Shown piece after piece: positions 46,258-59,900 of a stretch of 64,000 bases of DNA. The notes under the pieces are model-generated. The model worked only from the letters and a program-made list of their open reading frames with translations. It was not told the DNA's origin and did not search any database. The DNA lies in the NCBI GenBank assembly GCA_963573305.1, contig OY754335.1, positions 11,385,501 to 11,449,500 of the forward strand, in the 5' to 3' direction. Position numbers and translations under genes: made by a program. The stretch is from Pyrrhosoma nymphula. Lineage: Eukaryota > Arthropoda > Insecta > Odonata > Coenagrionidae. The first letter of the stretch is position 1, and the number at the start of each line of letters is the position of its first letter.

Positions 46258-46471
46258 CAGCGATTCCCAACCTCTGTTTTTACGCTTACCCGGACGGGGG
46301 TTCGTACGTAGTGGTCGAGGGTTTGGGTGAACGCGAAAAAACCAAACGATGGTAAAATTAGGGTCCAAATAACGGCGTGAATAATAAATAATAAAAATGT
46401 TTATAGCATAAAGGGTTCCATTTCCGCAAATAAGTGGCTAAGGGGTACGCAAAGATGCTGAGAAATCGCTG
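46258..46471. mobile_element. hAT-like MITE
   Basis: The ends are CAGCGATTCCCAACCTCTG and, on the minus strand, CAGCGATTTCTCAGCATCTT. They are flanked by CCTTGGAG and CTTTAGAG, an 8 bp target pair matching at 6 positions. Length is 214 bp. CAGCG...CCCAACC termini are typical of hAT MITEs. Confidence 0.7.
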
Positions 46472-47734
46472 CTTTAGAGTAAACTTATGTGTGTTATTTC
46501 GTCCCCAAAAATGTTTAAGTTGCAGATTACAAAAACTACGACTCTACGCAAATTAATCGGTAATTTTTATCATATCTGCCCACTATTAAAATTTACAATC
46601 TGTAAATTTAAAAATAAAATATTTGAGAATAGTATGTCTAATTTTTTTTAGCAATCATCAAAGTTATATCTACTTCACAGTTAGCCTCCTTATGAAAAAT
46701 AGCATTTTGCACATTCACAACTTAACCTTTATTTTTTTAAAAGCGTTTTTGTTTGTTTACTTCATTCATCGGCATATTCACATTTAGTATCACCATATAT
46801 GGAGTAGAGAGCGTATTGTTCCCTGAAATCAGTAAGTATGATTTTTATTTATAATTTATTACTTCTTTACAAGTTTCGTAAAATAATAGTCCTTGATGTG
46901 ATAAAATATCAAAGAGAAGCGTTATGATAGTCGGATTTGTAGTGGTAAAAGGTTCGGCACCGCTCTTCACGGTAGCGATATCGATGTTGCGGAAATTTCG
47001 TGTTTTTAGGAATACTCACTGACAGTTATTGGCCGGATAAACGTATCGAGAAGGGGTGGTGTGGCTCATTGTTTTGGTCAGAAACCTAAAGGATTTGGTT
47101 GAAGATGAAAATGGATGAACACTAGTGCCTAAGACTGAGCTAATATTACATGGGTATGAGTATAATGTTCTTATATATGATGTTACTTCTAAATTCCATT
47201 GTAATTCAACCAAATAACCGTATTCTGGTGGCTCAAATTTCTTCAAATCTGACAATTTTGGATTTACGGAGTTCTGTTGGACGAGTGGACGTATTGTGAA
47301 TGCTTTGATGTATATTAATTTCAACGATATAGCGCTTGGAATGTTTGAATAAAGTGCTTAGCATATGCACCGGAAGTCCTCACAGTGGAAAAATTGGTCG
47401 GATTCCAAATTACGTTGACACATTTGTGATATTCACGCGGGCTTGTCACGCAAATTTTGGCCAAATAAACATCTCAACACCTTTCTCAGCACTGTTTAAT
47501 TTTCCCACAAATAAGAAAATCAACCTTGTTTGGGGCCTCAAAACTGATATCATAATCTCTATAAAAGAACAGGGCTTAATTTTGTTAAGCCCTCATGACG
47601 CGGGACTATACATGGAATCACGGGCGCTGGCACAAACATGTGCAGCGGGATGCATTCAGTGGTGGCTCGTGGCCAACAAAAAGGGGGCTTCAGAAACTGG
47701 TTCACTCCCAACAAAATCTGCGAAAAATGTCTTT

Positions 47735-47845
47735 ATGCCATGTACATTTTGCGTTAAATTCACAGAGAAAAAATCATTCGCCTGGATTGGGATTCGAACC
47801 CATATGATTTTGCGCCAAGTGCTCTACCAGTTAAGCTACCCAGGC
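47735..47845 (-). mobile_element. tRNA-derived SINE, minus strand
   Basis: On the minus strand GCCTGGG...AGCTTAACTGGTAGAGC and GGGTTCGAATCCC with a matching acceptor (TCCAGGC) look like a 66 nt tRNA. The anticodon arm does not pair and the length is short, so it is a SINE head. The tail CGAATGATTTTTTCTCTGTG follows. Confidence 0.7.
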
Positions 47846-47864
47846 GTCATCTCTCACTGTGAAC

Positions 47865-47972
47865 TCACTCGGCGCTTAATCGGGGGGTCTGGGTTTGAAT
47901 CCCAGTCCAAGGCTAATGATTTTTTATCTTTGAATTTCACGTAATTGTGTGACCATCAGCGGGTGACTCCGT
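47865..47972 (+). mobile_element. tRNA-derived SINE, plus strand, head-to-head with the previous one
   Basis: GGCGCTTAATCGGGGGGTCT, GGGTTTGAATCCC and GGCTAATGATTTTTTATC give the same B-box and tail order as the adjacent minus-strand copy. The 5' half is truncated. Confidence 0.65.
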
Positions 47973-50841
47973 TAAAGTTACTGCGCGGCCAGTTCCGCAG
48001 TTCTTTGAACATGTACATTTTATTTGAAAAATCGATAATTGGGTGTAATTACTTGTGTTCCCTAAAATATTTCCCAATATTTCCCAATTTCCCAAGAGGC
48101 AATGAAGTGCACCTCCATGCCGGCGCCCATGCCTTGAATGCAATGCGGAAAATTATCCATTTTAGTTAATTTTCCGTGCAATTATGTAAAAAGGGTACCT
48201 ACTGATTATGAAAATATATACCTACCGTTTCGAGATTTTAAGTAAATGAAGGATAATATTTTGTAATATTTCGCTGCCTTAGCCTATTTACGCTAAACTT
48301 TTTTACGTGAGAGGTTATTTGGAATTGGCCCTGAAACAAGTTCTTGTGAAACGCAGGAGTTTATGACATTTGCGCGTTATATTTACCAAAAAAATGCTCG
48401 AAAACTCATGAAATATCTTTTGTTAGGAGCATTTACAATGGCTATTAAGCTAGGTCATAGCTTTTCTCACTCGTAACATATGGATTTCTTAACACTCTCC
48501 GGGAAACCATATAAAGTTCTTAACTGAAAAATATTTCGTTGTTAATCTTGGAGAATCATCAGTGAACTACAATATCAATATCCAGGGCTTTAAGCGCGAA
48601 TTTGAATTACCTGTCATAATGAAAGGTTAACCGTGTAACCCTCGCTCTAAAAATTGTCACTGTAAAATGGGCAATAAAGAATTTTCTGTAGCTTAGGCCC
48701 TAAAACATAGATAAACTATTATTTATTTATTATTAATCAATTTTAAGAAAAATGCACGTTTAAATTTGATGAAATATGATCAATATTTAAATTTAAATCT
48801 TTGATTTTAATTCATCGATGGCAAATTTTCTGTCTACTATCTCGAACGAAAGCCGTAGAAATGTAATTTTAAATTAATTTATTATGTAACCCTCGTAGTT
48901 CTTGCTTCCGTGCTTTCTTTCAATTTTGAAAGCTCGAAAAGTGTTCAGTCAATCAGTCAGTTCGTGATATGGATGTCGGAAGGGTGGCTAAATAAGTTCG
49001 AGAAATTTTATATGAGTTGTTCGATGAACTTTTTTAAAAGTTGGATGCATTCCTATCCGTAATCCATCACGAAAAAGTCCCATTTGACTATCTGAATATC
49101 CATACCAATCGATACCGAGTATCGCCCAATTAAAAATCCAGGAATGATAAATTCCCTCCCCATTAAGAAAAGCATGGTCCTATTACCCAATACCACAGTC
49201 CCCATAATTTTTGATTACCCCTTTAAAGCTCCTATGCATGAAACGTAGGCACCTTGTTTGTAAATCATTGTGACGTACCTTTCGTGGAATAAGATTGGTG
49301 AGATTTTATTTTTCGTGAGTAAAATTATACCTCCCATGCGTATATTATGAGGAAACGAAAATCTCCTCTGGTAATGGATTGAATGGGTTAGGCATACTGG
49401 TATAATACCAATTCATCGTCGAAGTTAGCCACCCGAAGCTGCCAATGTGCGGTGTCCTGAAGCCTAGGGTAGTGCAAAGTCATTTTCACCCGAAAATATT
49501 ATGTTTATGAAGATAGCATAAATCAGTATATACTTTGAGTTGATTGAAGAAAATAAAAAATATCAGTATTAATTACTGAGGATGTATGACGCAGTTACAG
49601 GGGAAAGTTGGGCAAAACGGGGTACTTAACAAATAAATTACCATATCTCGTAAACTAAATAATGTCTCTGTTTATTTTTAATGAACAAATGCTTCATCTT
49701 TCTGCTTGAAGTTGACGACAACATTAGAACATTGTAATGAAACGAAACAAAGATAATTAATATTTGCTTGCTTTATTGCTCAGTCAAGTACCTCGTTTTA
49801 TCAGACCGGTCTGTTAATACGGGGTACTAGGTTTTAGAATAGATCTATATGCCTAGTAGACCTAAATATTCTTCTTCCAATCAATCAATATTTACTCTAG
49901 TCACAAAATTCACATTTACATGTTTCGTCATATGCATTTTACATCATCTACAGAAGGTTGATCTTAAAGAAGAGGAAATGGAAGGAAGAAGAACGAAAAG
50001 GCATGAAAGCGGAAGAAGGGACGTTTTTAGAAGATATTGACGGGGCATAAAAGGTTATTATAGGAGGAAATGATGGGCATTGGGTACTCGTGAGTCTTGA
50101 AGACAAGTGCACTTGGGAAAACAGATGATGGGGGTAGAGGATTGACATTTGAATGGAATTTTAGACGAGGAAAGGAGTGGAGTAAATAGATAAATGACTT
50201 TAGTAAGTGGGGCGTGATTATTTTGGCGTGGCGTCCCCTCTATTTCTCCCATAAATAACTACGGGGATGATACCGAGTTGAAGATGTAATAACGATAGAT
50301 AGTAGTGTATGTAGTCAGAAATACTCTGGAGCCCTAATTCCGTGATTGATTTCATAATTGAGGGGTTTTTGACTTTGTAGTGTTGGTACGTGGGAGTCAA
50401 TCAATTTGAAATCTCAGCGTATAGTTGGCGGCCGAAAAGACGGAACTATCTCTCGCAACGCTACGGCATCAATGAACAATCAACTACTCTTTAATGCGGC
50501 ATTCTTTTTTCGATTTCGTGATAAAATGCAGCCCAGTTATGGCATATTATTAACACACGTCATGAAATATTTACTTCTTTATTTTTGAAAGAAAATGGAC
50601 AATCCGATTTTATAATGGTTTTTACATTTAATATTTCCCTCGCACAGTTAATTGCGAGAGTGAATGAGAACAGCTTGGAGAAATTGTTGCTCATAACGCA
50701 ATATTGTGATCATTAAATGCGGCCCGACCGAGGTATTTTCACGGGGATTTTTTTTCTCGGAATTTCTTTTTTGTGTAATTTAATTATTTGGTATTGTTTA
50801 CGATATTTGGTATTATTTCAAATGCTTTTCCTTTTGTATTT

Positions 50842-51036
50842 TGGTGGGTGCCTACCCTCTATCTCTCCCAGTCTGGGTATATCTCCCTCCGGCCTCCCGG
50901 TGGTCTGGAGGGAGTATCGCCTCTCCATCCACGCCCGGTGGAGGCACGGCCATCCAATCTCCGTCCGGGCCCAACGTTGCTTAACTTCGGTGTTCTGACG
51001 GAAACCGTTGTTTTCAACGTGGCTAGGCCCTTGCCC
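50842..51036 (-). mobile_element. 5S rRNA-derived SINE, copy 2 (truncated)
   Basis: The minus strand starts GGGCCTAGCCACGTTGAAAA, keeps AAGTTAAGCAACGTTGGGCC and GATTGGATGGCCGTG, then the GATACTCCCTCC...GGAGGGAGATAT dyad as in copy 1. It is closer to 5S than copy 1 but lacks the 3' tail. Confidence 0.8.
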
Positions 51037-51315
51037 CCCTCCTGAACCCTTATTGATCTTCAACTGCGAAGTCGTTGGCTCTTTTGTCCAACCTTCTGTT
51101 AGTAATTGTAAGCATAGCATTTTTCTTACAAAAAAAGATTTTCATAACTTAAAAAGTAAGCGATTGGGGTTTTTGTGTTTATCATCGGTTCAAAACCTTC
51201 TCCTAGTACATACATATGTGGATTCTGCTCTTGACATGATTGCCATCTCTCTATATCTCTGCCTCCATCTCATGCCTGCTTTCTCTATCCTTACGTCTAC
51301 ATAGCGCAGACGAGA

Positions 51316-52110
51316 ATGGCAACGCGAAGACCAATCTGCGCGGGCGACAAAGGGATTTTTTTCGGGGCTGAACACGAGCCGAAAAACTGCTATGCATTGG
51401 ATGCTGGGGGTTTGGTGTTCTCCTGGCGCACCGAGCGACTCTGCGTGTTTTATACTACCATCGTCGTCATCATTGTGGCATCGCCTATCCTGCTGTGTGC
51501 CCGTGGTGATATTGAATCCTCAAAAGACAACCAAACAAGCGAACTCATCCTGATTGTACTCAATAGATTCATCTTTGATAAAGATCTCGCCAACGCAACT
51601 TCATCACGCGTTTCCTGCCCTCCTCCTGCTGGAACAAAATTGATCTTCACCGAGAAAGTCATTTTTCCCTCTTCCATCATTATCAGGCATCCAAAGATTG
51701 GTTAGATGCATTCGTTATCCGTTATCATTTCCGCTAACATCCTCATTTCTTCATGTCTTTATTTTTAATAACAATCAAAACTTCATAGCCTTTTATATAT
51801 TCGTAGTTTGACTCTTGCCGCGTGAGATATTGACTAATTATCCTAGAGTCTCTGCAAGCCTCAGGGTTTGCATGGATGGGATGGGTCGCATTACCCATCG
51901 GATGGATCCTGTATTTGACTGTACAACGCCCTCTCTCAAAATCTCTACTCCCAAGTATGCTTTAGTTCTCCCGTTTGTGAGCTCAACGGCGATGCGAAGA
52001 CCAATCTGCGTGAACGACAAAGATACTGTGTGGGGTGGGAACGAGTGGAAGAACTGCTTCGGAGGGGGTTTGGGTTGGCTGGGGGTCCTCTTGGTGTCTT
52101 TCACCCTGGC
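51316..52110 (+). repeat. Diverged duplicated block
   Basis: GCGAAGACCAATCTGCG occurs near 51325 and 51990, with about 100 bp of weaker similarity after each (ACGACAAAG, GAACGAG.G.AAGAACTGC). Short open frames cover both but have no recognisable domain. Confidence 0.5.
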
Positions 52111-52429
52111 CTCCGGATGAAGTGCGAGTTGAAGTACTCCCGGTCTCCTATCCTCCTGCGAGAAACAAGACAGATCTATTTATACACACACACACACATC
52201 TCACTCCCATTCGAATGGTTCACCCGAGTCGTCCGTGCCACGAGGGAGACGCACGCATGTAGAGAGGGAAGCGTGGAAGGAAATAAGAAGAGAGTGTAGT
52301 GTAGTGCGTGGCAATAAGGGCACAGGGTCTGGGAACGGAGGAGAAGTGTTGTGGAAAACTCATCCGGGGAAGGGAGAATGGATGCCCCGTTAACTCGGAT
52401 ATAAAACTTTTGTCATTCCTTTTTTCTTT

Positions 52430-52700
52430 TCTTTTTTCTTTTCATCCCCCCTGCCAGTCTCTCTAAACTGCTCCCTGGCGACCCTTTGACCCAGCGAATA
52501 CCCTTTTCAGTCTCTCTCTCGTCCACTGATCCCTCCCCCCTTTCGTATTCTCCTCCCTTGTCCCCTCCCCCCCACCCTCTCTCTCTCTCGTCTTTCGTTC
52601 TCCTAGGCACCATTGCTTATTTTCGTTTCCGCTCTCTCGCCCAGAGTGAGCTCCTCCACCGCCGCTCTCCACTCCTTTCCCTTCCCACATCGCTTTCATT
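52430..52700. other. CT-rich tract
   Basis: Polypyrimidine sequence with CTCTCTCTCTCTCG and C runs; a short (CA)n lies at about 52184. Low complexity, no gene. Confidence 0.7.
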
Positions 52701-53527
52701 ATTGTTAGTGGTGTTTTTGTTGCACCCTGGAGGGATACCGATGTGATGATTGTCGAAATGGGTCCGGGGAGTAGAGCGGGCACGAGTTTATAATCTCCTG
52801 CGCCTCTCCAGTTGGTCACTGCATAATTCCCGTGCACGATTGCTTCCTAGAGTTTGAGGTTAATCGGCTTTCACCTTTTCCAATTCGGACGCGTGGCTTC
52901 GCTCGCCTGATAACAATAATCGACGTGATTTGGATCTCTGGTTTACCGGCTCCGGTTTGAAATGAAGAGAGCATTTTTTGAAGGTACCGATTTCGACGCC
53001 GAGAAGCAATGAAATTACTCTTTTCCTTTTGTTTCTCTCAAGTGTTTCATTCTCAAATTTATCGGCGCGGATTTTACTCTCAATTTTATCGGCCACGGAT
53101 TGAAATAAAGTGTTTAGATTAACGGGATAGGCTTCCATATAAAAAAATAGGAGATAGGTCTCTGTTTTTTCGTGATTCATGTGGTATTTTTGCAGGAAAT
53201 GCACGTGGATGAAAAATTGAACGCTAATTTAATCTATTAATGAAAAAGTCAATTTTGGATTCGAAGATAAGGGACCGATTCCTGCGTAAAAAGATTACAA
53301 AATCCCATTGGCCGCTTGATGAGTAAACTTACTTAGTATATATTCACAATTATCATACTTGAAACGAACAAAATTTCGATACGTTGTGCCACCATCAACG
53401 GCGTGTTCTGAAGAAATTTTCTTAAAGTTACATTCCTCACTTTTTCATAAATTAAATGGAATGGTTTTTGAGGAAACCGGGACTTGCCACGGTAGTTGGC
53501 TTTACGGAGTCACCAGCAAGTGCACAT

Positions 53528-53629
53528 AAGTGCGATATTCCACAGGAGAAAAATCATTCGCCTTGATAGCGATTCAAACCCGGATCCCGGTCTAGGCGAA
53601 TGATTTTTCTCCTGTGGAATATCGCACTT
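53528..53629. repeat. Perfect 36 bp palindrome with 30 bp loop
   Basis: The arms 53528-53563 and 53594-53629 are exact complements, beginning AAGTGCGATATTCCACAGGA. The loop and the GGCGAATGATTTTTCTCC tail match the tRNA-derived SINE family at 47735-47972, so this is an inverted SINE-tail structure. Confidence 0.9.
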
Positions 53630-53999
53630 AAATGGAATGGGGTGTTTCGGACATATCATTGTTTTTAACTACTGATTAGCATACTGTTTTATTTAGTCCT
53701 TGGTCACAAATATTAACCTGCGGCGTTGTTGTATTTTTCCAACGTCATGTTTCGTGTTTAATGCGATATTCTTTTCTTAGCTGTTGCCATTTGTTGCTTT
53801 AAAAATGAAAAAGCTTGAGGCTTTGTAGTTTAATGTGCATTTCGTAACTGGAGATAATGCTCATAATCGGTGACCTTTGAGCCGTGAGGACTGTTCTGAA
53901 AGGATTTACTTATTTACGCTCGGCAACCGCGGTGCAAAAGCTTGATTTCCTCTGTGTTTACTTTGGTTTAATGCTTTCTTCAGATTTATTGGGTTTTTT

Positions 54000-56900
54000 T
54001 CCCGTCAAAAAAGGCCTACTAGTTTTAAAGGCGGTATCTTGGTATTCTCCTAATAAAAAAAAGACAAATTCGATCAAATTTATGATTTAGTTGTAGATGG
54101 GTAATGATGAATTATTATTAAGCGGCTGACCGAATTATTCACAAAGGAAATATTACCTGAGAAAAGTAATCGAATCAGGATTTGAGAATCTCACCGTGAT
54201 TACAAAAGGCGACTTAACACTAGGATTCTGGGTTGAAAACAATGCCTCATTGTTTCTGCATTTTCCTCGAAACTCAATTCTTCTCTTACGTGTATTGTAT
54301 TATTAATATTTTTGAAGTGTATGTGTGACTTGTTCAGAATCCACAAATTTGCTCATTTCTCAGAAATTTTCTAGTTAGTATGAATACTTGGGGGAAGCCA
54401 AAGATAGTTTTGATAACTAATTTCATATTTTCATCCTCATTAATTAGTGACAATTTTTATGAATCCACGCAGTTAGTCTTTAGATGACAATTAACGAAGA
54501 AATTTTATGTTCACTTGTTGCTACTTATGCTTATGTAAAAGGTTGCTTTACAGCTTTGTCATCATACTCATAGATACATTCATGAAGATGTACGCATGCT
54601 TGAAGATAGGTACCACAAAGTGTGAAATTTAGCTTTTGATGGAAATGTTGATGATATCGATATTTAGTTAAATTTTAGGTGTCTACAATGGAATGCCAAA
54701 GCTACGATGAAGAGTCTGAATTAGTTCTTATGCCTTATACCGAAAGGAAATTGCTCGTATTGAGTTTTAATTAGTGGGACGTTAGTAGCTTACTTGACAT
54801 AACATCCGCTGGAAGCTTTTTGGGACAAGTTCAGCCTAAAACAATCTATGTGAAATTCTGAATAAGGGATCTTTCCGAGAATCCACAGTTGGTTCAGGGG
54901 AAGGAACCAGCCCTCATACCCTGAAGTCTGTACTTAGGCCGTAGGGCTTTAGTTCATGGTGAGCTCCACCGCCACCAATTAAAAACGACCTTCGGGTTAC
55001 AGACTGATTTTATTGACACTGTAGAGAAAGAGATGTGAGTTACCTCCTTTACCGGGTTTCCGTTTTGCGTATGCTGAAGCTTGTGTAATCATCCTGGAAA
55101 ATTCCAATCGTATTCCAATTTATTTTCCCTGGCCCACTTTCATTAGCATATCTGGGTAATTTGCATCATCTATCTAGCTTAACGTAGTATTTAATCCGAA
55201 ATTATTCGCATGTTACTCCCTTGAAAATCTATGTGTGTTATTATTAAAATATGAAGTATTTGGTCGAGGCATCATTTTGGAAAATACATCTTGCCTTGTG
55301 AACTTATTGACCTGCCATGACTAGAGCATTTCTGCATTGGAAATTACAGGTGAACTTCGGGGCATTCTGGATGTGAACTTTACAGCCTCAGCGTGCACTT
55401 CTTGTCTGTTGTTTTGTATTTGTAGTGAAAGCCATACCTTTTTTACATTTAGATTCAATCTTAACTGTAGAATTGACGGAAATGTTGTTTTTGAATTGAA
55501 AAGCGAGTCAAGTTTGAAAATAATGTAACAGTTAAAAATGGAGCATTTAGTAGTTTTCAATAAATCATTTGCTTTTATTCGGAAACTTTAAGAATGTTTT
55601 AATTTGATGACCGAATATGATATTCATGTATGAATTTTATCTTAAATATTTTCTTTAATGTAACATCATGTGTTCATCTTTTTTCATCAAAAAACCCTCA
55701 GGTACAAATAATCATTACCAATTACAACTTGTCCCATGAGTTTACGAATGCTACTCATACATGCATGCTCCGCATATAATCACAAGAGTATTTACAACAA
55801 CTTATTGTTTAGTGTAAATAAGCAATTATTTTTGGAGTTAGGGAATAATTATGTTATTAAAATAGTCTGGCATTAAATAGTGGAAATTAAATCAAGTTTC
55901 ATTGTCTACGAGTGAATGGCGCTTTTTGTGACATATAGTGAGACAAGAACGTTTCACGTTTCGGAAAACAATGTTTTAGCATAATAAAGGTTTAAGATGT
56001 CATTTTGTAGTGTAGGACCATTATATCTCTCTTATATTCAAATGTGGTCTGGATTTAATTAACGGGTAACCTGTAAAATACGTCCAAAGTTGCCCTACGG
56101 CTATGAGAGGCGAAAAATGCACGCTTTTTATACCCAAGCCACAATAAAATACTCAAGATAAATGTGTTTCAATTTCCCTTTACAATCATTGAACGCGAAA
56201 AAGAAAAAGCTAAATTCTGAGGCAAAATGTTAAAAATATTCGGTCCAGGCATTTTTCTTTCAGAAGAGACAAACTCAGAGCACATAATAAAAAAACACAG
56301 ATGTCATCAGCCCTGGTTTCCCCAATGTCCGACATAGCCACGGCTTGTGCTAATATGTGCAACTGAATTTTGACATTTTTAAGCGCATCGATCATAAGGG
56401 ATCCTCTTGAAACTTAAAAAAAACATTTTCATTGGACACATATGTTCCTTTTAGGCGCTTCAAGTGTGGTCGTATTTCCCTTCATACGATTTAAGGGCTT
56501 AAAGGAGAGGTCAGCAATGAAATAGACTTATGATCATCGTCATGTGATATTTTGCCCATTTATTGATGAGCTCTATGGACTGCCTTTAGGTCTGACTCAA
56601 AACTAAATTTTGGGGCATGTTTTTATGCAATTACTCTTGCTATAGATGCGTGCAGTTTAATTTTCTTGAACTCCTCATACTCACTGCATTCCCTCGTGCG
56701 GTTCAAAAGTATTCCCCTTCTTCTCCTTCCTCTTCCTTTCTTACCAAACGTGCTCTCCTCTGTCACCTTAAACATTCCTTTCCTTCTCAATACGCCATCC
56801 ATCCCAGTTTTGCTACCTCATGCATATCTCCATAACTAATCTCCTTTCTCCCATCATATCTATCTTTTCTTGTTTCTTCTTCCTAGCCACCCAGATTACC

Positions 56901-59900
56901 CTTAACATTCCTCTCCATTCCCACATGTCAAGGCCTACAGTATACGCAGATCATCCTTCCATAGTGATCAAGTGAGGCGCCATATTAAAGTCTAAACAAA
57001 TAGTAATGGGCTAACTGTCGTTTGGCTCCTACCCTTCGACCTATTGGCTGGCCAAAGCAAGGGTAATTGTCATTGCTCCCACAATTCCAGCTTTAGGGAT
57101 CTTTAAGCGGCAATTACACAGACGAGTTGATTCCAATACGAGTCGACTTGGACGTGTATCATGCTTACTCCTATGCGAGTTCGCCATCGATAGCAGCGGA
57201 GTTCGATACCTGGTCGGAGTTGCGGAGTTGTCTTAGTTGCGGAGGATTTTATCGACCAAATGTTCTGCTGGACGATTTGAAATCGCACGTTTAAAATGGA
57301 GGCCACCTCATATACGATGGATATGGATAAATCAACTCAAGTTGGTGCTAGTAAAGTTAATAACCCTTCATTGAAGGGAAAACATAGATGCCACCTGGAA
57401 AATGTTGATATTTAACGGTGAATTTCGTGTCTTCATGCGAATGTCGATCAGTAACTCATTGGTGGAACAAAGAATTAATAAATAAGCATATTTATATATT
57501 CAATGTGTATAGTGTTCCATAAAAAATTGATTTATTGTGGTTTGCCTTTAAATGGGATATGATTCTCCTGATCGGCCTCGATTTCTTTGCTACCCAACAT
57601 CATATTGATAGAAACTGTAAGGGTATTATACGCTTTTAATTCTAACGCTTAATGAGATTTAGGGAAAGTTATCGCCCTATCACAGGCAAGTTACTCGCCC
57701 ATCTCAAAAGCATTCGCTTCCCGAAAATGTTTTGGATGGAGCATCGTATATCGATTTTGTGAAGCGATAAGGGATATTTTGTTGATCCATGATGATTTCT
57801 CTCAAACGTTTGGCCAACGATATTTTATTAGGTACCAATATAACCGGTACTAACTTAATTTTACTCCGTATTTAAATGGATACATAATTGCATTTCCTTC
57901 TCCTAAAACGAAATGCTAACAAAGGCTTAATAAAACGTTTTATCCTTCCAGCCCTTGAGTGAATCCAGCATCACTATTTGCTCCCGGCGAATGGCATGCA
58001 GTACGTATGGCATGCATGACATATATGTGTAGTAGCATTTTAAAGCGTATATATTGTAATTGAACGAAAATTAATTTTGTCTTGCCACCTACTCGTTTCT
58101 CTTGTTACTTAATTCCACATTTATTCCCACTGTCACGGATAGAGTAATTGGATTTTAATTCCACCATGTGAGGCCTTTTACTTGATACTGAGTGAGATCC
58201 ACGTACAAAGTACAAAATAAAACGTCTCCAAATGTTGGGAGCATTTTTGAACAATGTTTTAAGGGAGGATTTTTGAACAAGGCTCTTTTTTTGTAGGTAT
58301 CGAAATTTTGACACTTTTTTCAGGGTAACTTCGAGAAAGTAACATTTTTCTCTCTAAAGGTACTCATTCTAAGCATCCCACTTACTCAACGACCTCACCA
58401 TCTAAAAGAAACCAAAATATTGCGGGTCGTCAAGCCTCCCTTCACTGTCATTTAATCCTGTTTCCAGTCTTCGGCCACCGTTAAAGAAAAAAGTACTGAT
58501 AATGCGGAAGGCAAATGAGTTGTTTTGTATTCAGCATGATTCTCAGTAGTCCATCGTAGTCAACCTTGCGTTTGTAAATGCTCAGCAAATAACCTTTTTA
58601 TGTGTACACTTCTAGCCCTGCAGTATTTCGTGAATTCATATGTGTAACATGTTTGGTCGCCAGTGGTGGTGTTGGCCAGTGATTTCCTACTTTAAGGACA
58701 ACGTCCACGTTTATATTAATCACGAAATACTTGGGCTTATTTACTTACTCTGAAATAAATGTAAAAAGTAGTATTCTCTCCATATTCTTTCACCTTAGTC
58801 GAGGGGCCTGGGGTCGAAGATGTAGCATGTTGCATTATATACGATTTACTGCAAATGCGGTAAATCGTTTGTATAAATTTTCACTCTTTTTCGACCGAGG
58901 TTTTGGCTCCAATCTGTGGCTTATACTAACTAAGAAGTACAGCTATCTGCGGAAGAATTGTTGCAGTAAAAATATTACTTTTTTCACCGTAAAAGCGATG
59001 CCTGGATTGAGAATGTTTAGTCTGATTTTTGATGGTCTTCCAGGCTGTAATTCCCAAAGGTTAGTTATGTAGTTTCTCCTTGTGTATTGCATTATGGCAC
59101 ATGTTCAATGCCTTCAATCGAGTGAAGAGTAGCGCTCCATGAATTGCGTTTGACCGACTCGTCGGACTATCTCATTTGAAGACTCATTTTCTCCACCACG
59201 TATTCCTTCCTTCCTTTTTTCTCTTCGCTTTCCCTCGATATCTCCGTCTGGCATTCCTGTTTTTTCTCTCGCCGTGACACGTTTCCTCAGGAGTAGTTCC
59301 TTATCCGCGTCGTAAATCTTCGCTCTGAGCACTCCATTCTCTCACCATCTTTGACTTGGTCTTACCTTCCCATTCTTTCCATTCCTGCGTGATTGCTCTT
59401 ATCCTCTCTTTCGTCCTCGAACTCGATTCGCCTCTACTCTTCTTTCAATCCTCTTTCACTCTTTCAAATACAACAGGAGTTGTCACCTCGGAGAGATTAC
59501 AGTTTTACGGGCACATACCCTCTGACTGAGAAGGACAGAGTTAGATACTTACAGTCTTAAAGTACTTACATCGCTTTTGCTTTTCACGAGGATAAATCCA
59601 TTTTATTTTTTAAACAGACTTGTGCTTCATTGTTTTTTGTAAATAAATGCCACTTTTCAGGATTATGAATGCATTTAAGAGCTCGGTTTGAAAGTGTTGA
59701 TGGGATTGACTGTTCTTAAAGAAAAGAAAATTACTTTGTCTCAGAATTATGGATGGTGCGTCTTGCAGTTGAACTTCACACATTGCATTTGTTTTTCAAT
59801 AGCTTTATGTTTTCTTTATCAGAAAGTTTTGTGCTCTATTATTTTTGATAAAATATCTTGACTCTTGAGGATGTAACTAGTCTTGAAATAATTGATATAT

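Noticed and set aside
47780..47845. Functional tRNA gene on the minus strand
   Set aside because: Acceptor and T arms look good, but the anticodon stem does not pair, the length is short and a SINE tail follows.
47336..47944. 202-residue open frame
   Set aside because: It runs straight through the two tRNA-derived SINEs, so it is a chance frame over repeats.
58731..59072. 113-residue plus-strand open frame
   Set aside because: AT-rich composition, no recognisable domain, no supporting exon or promoter signals.
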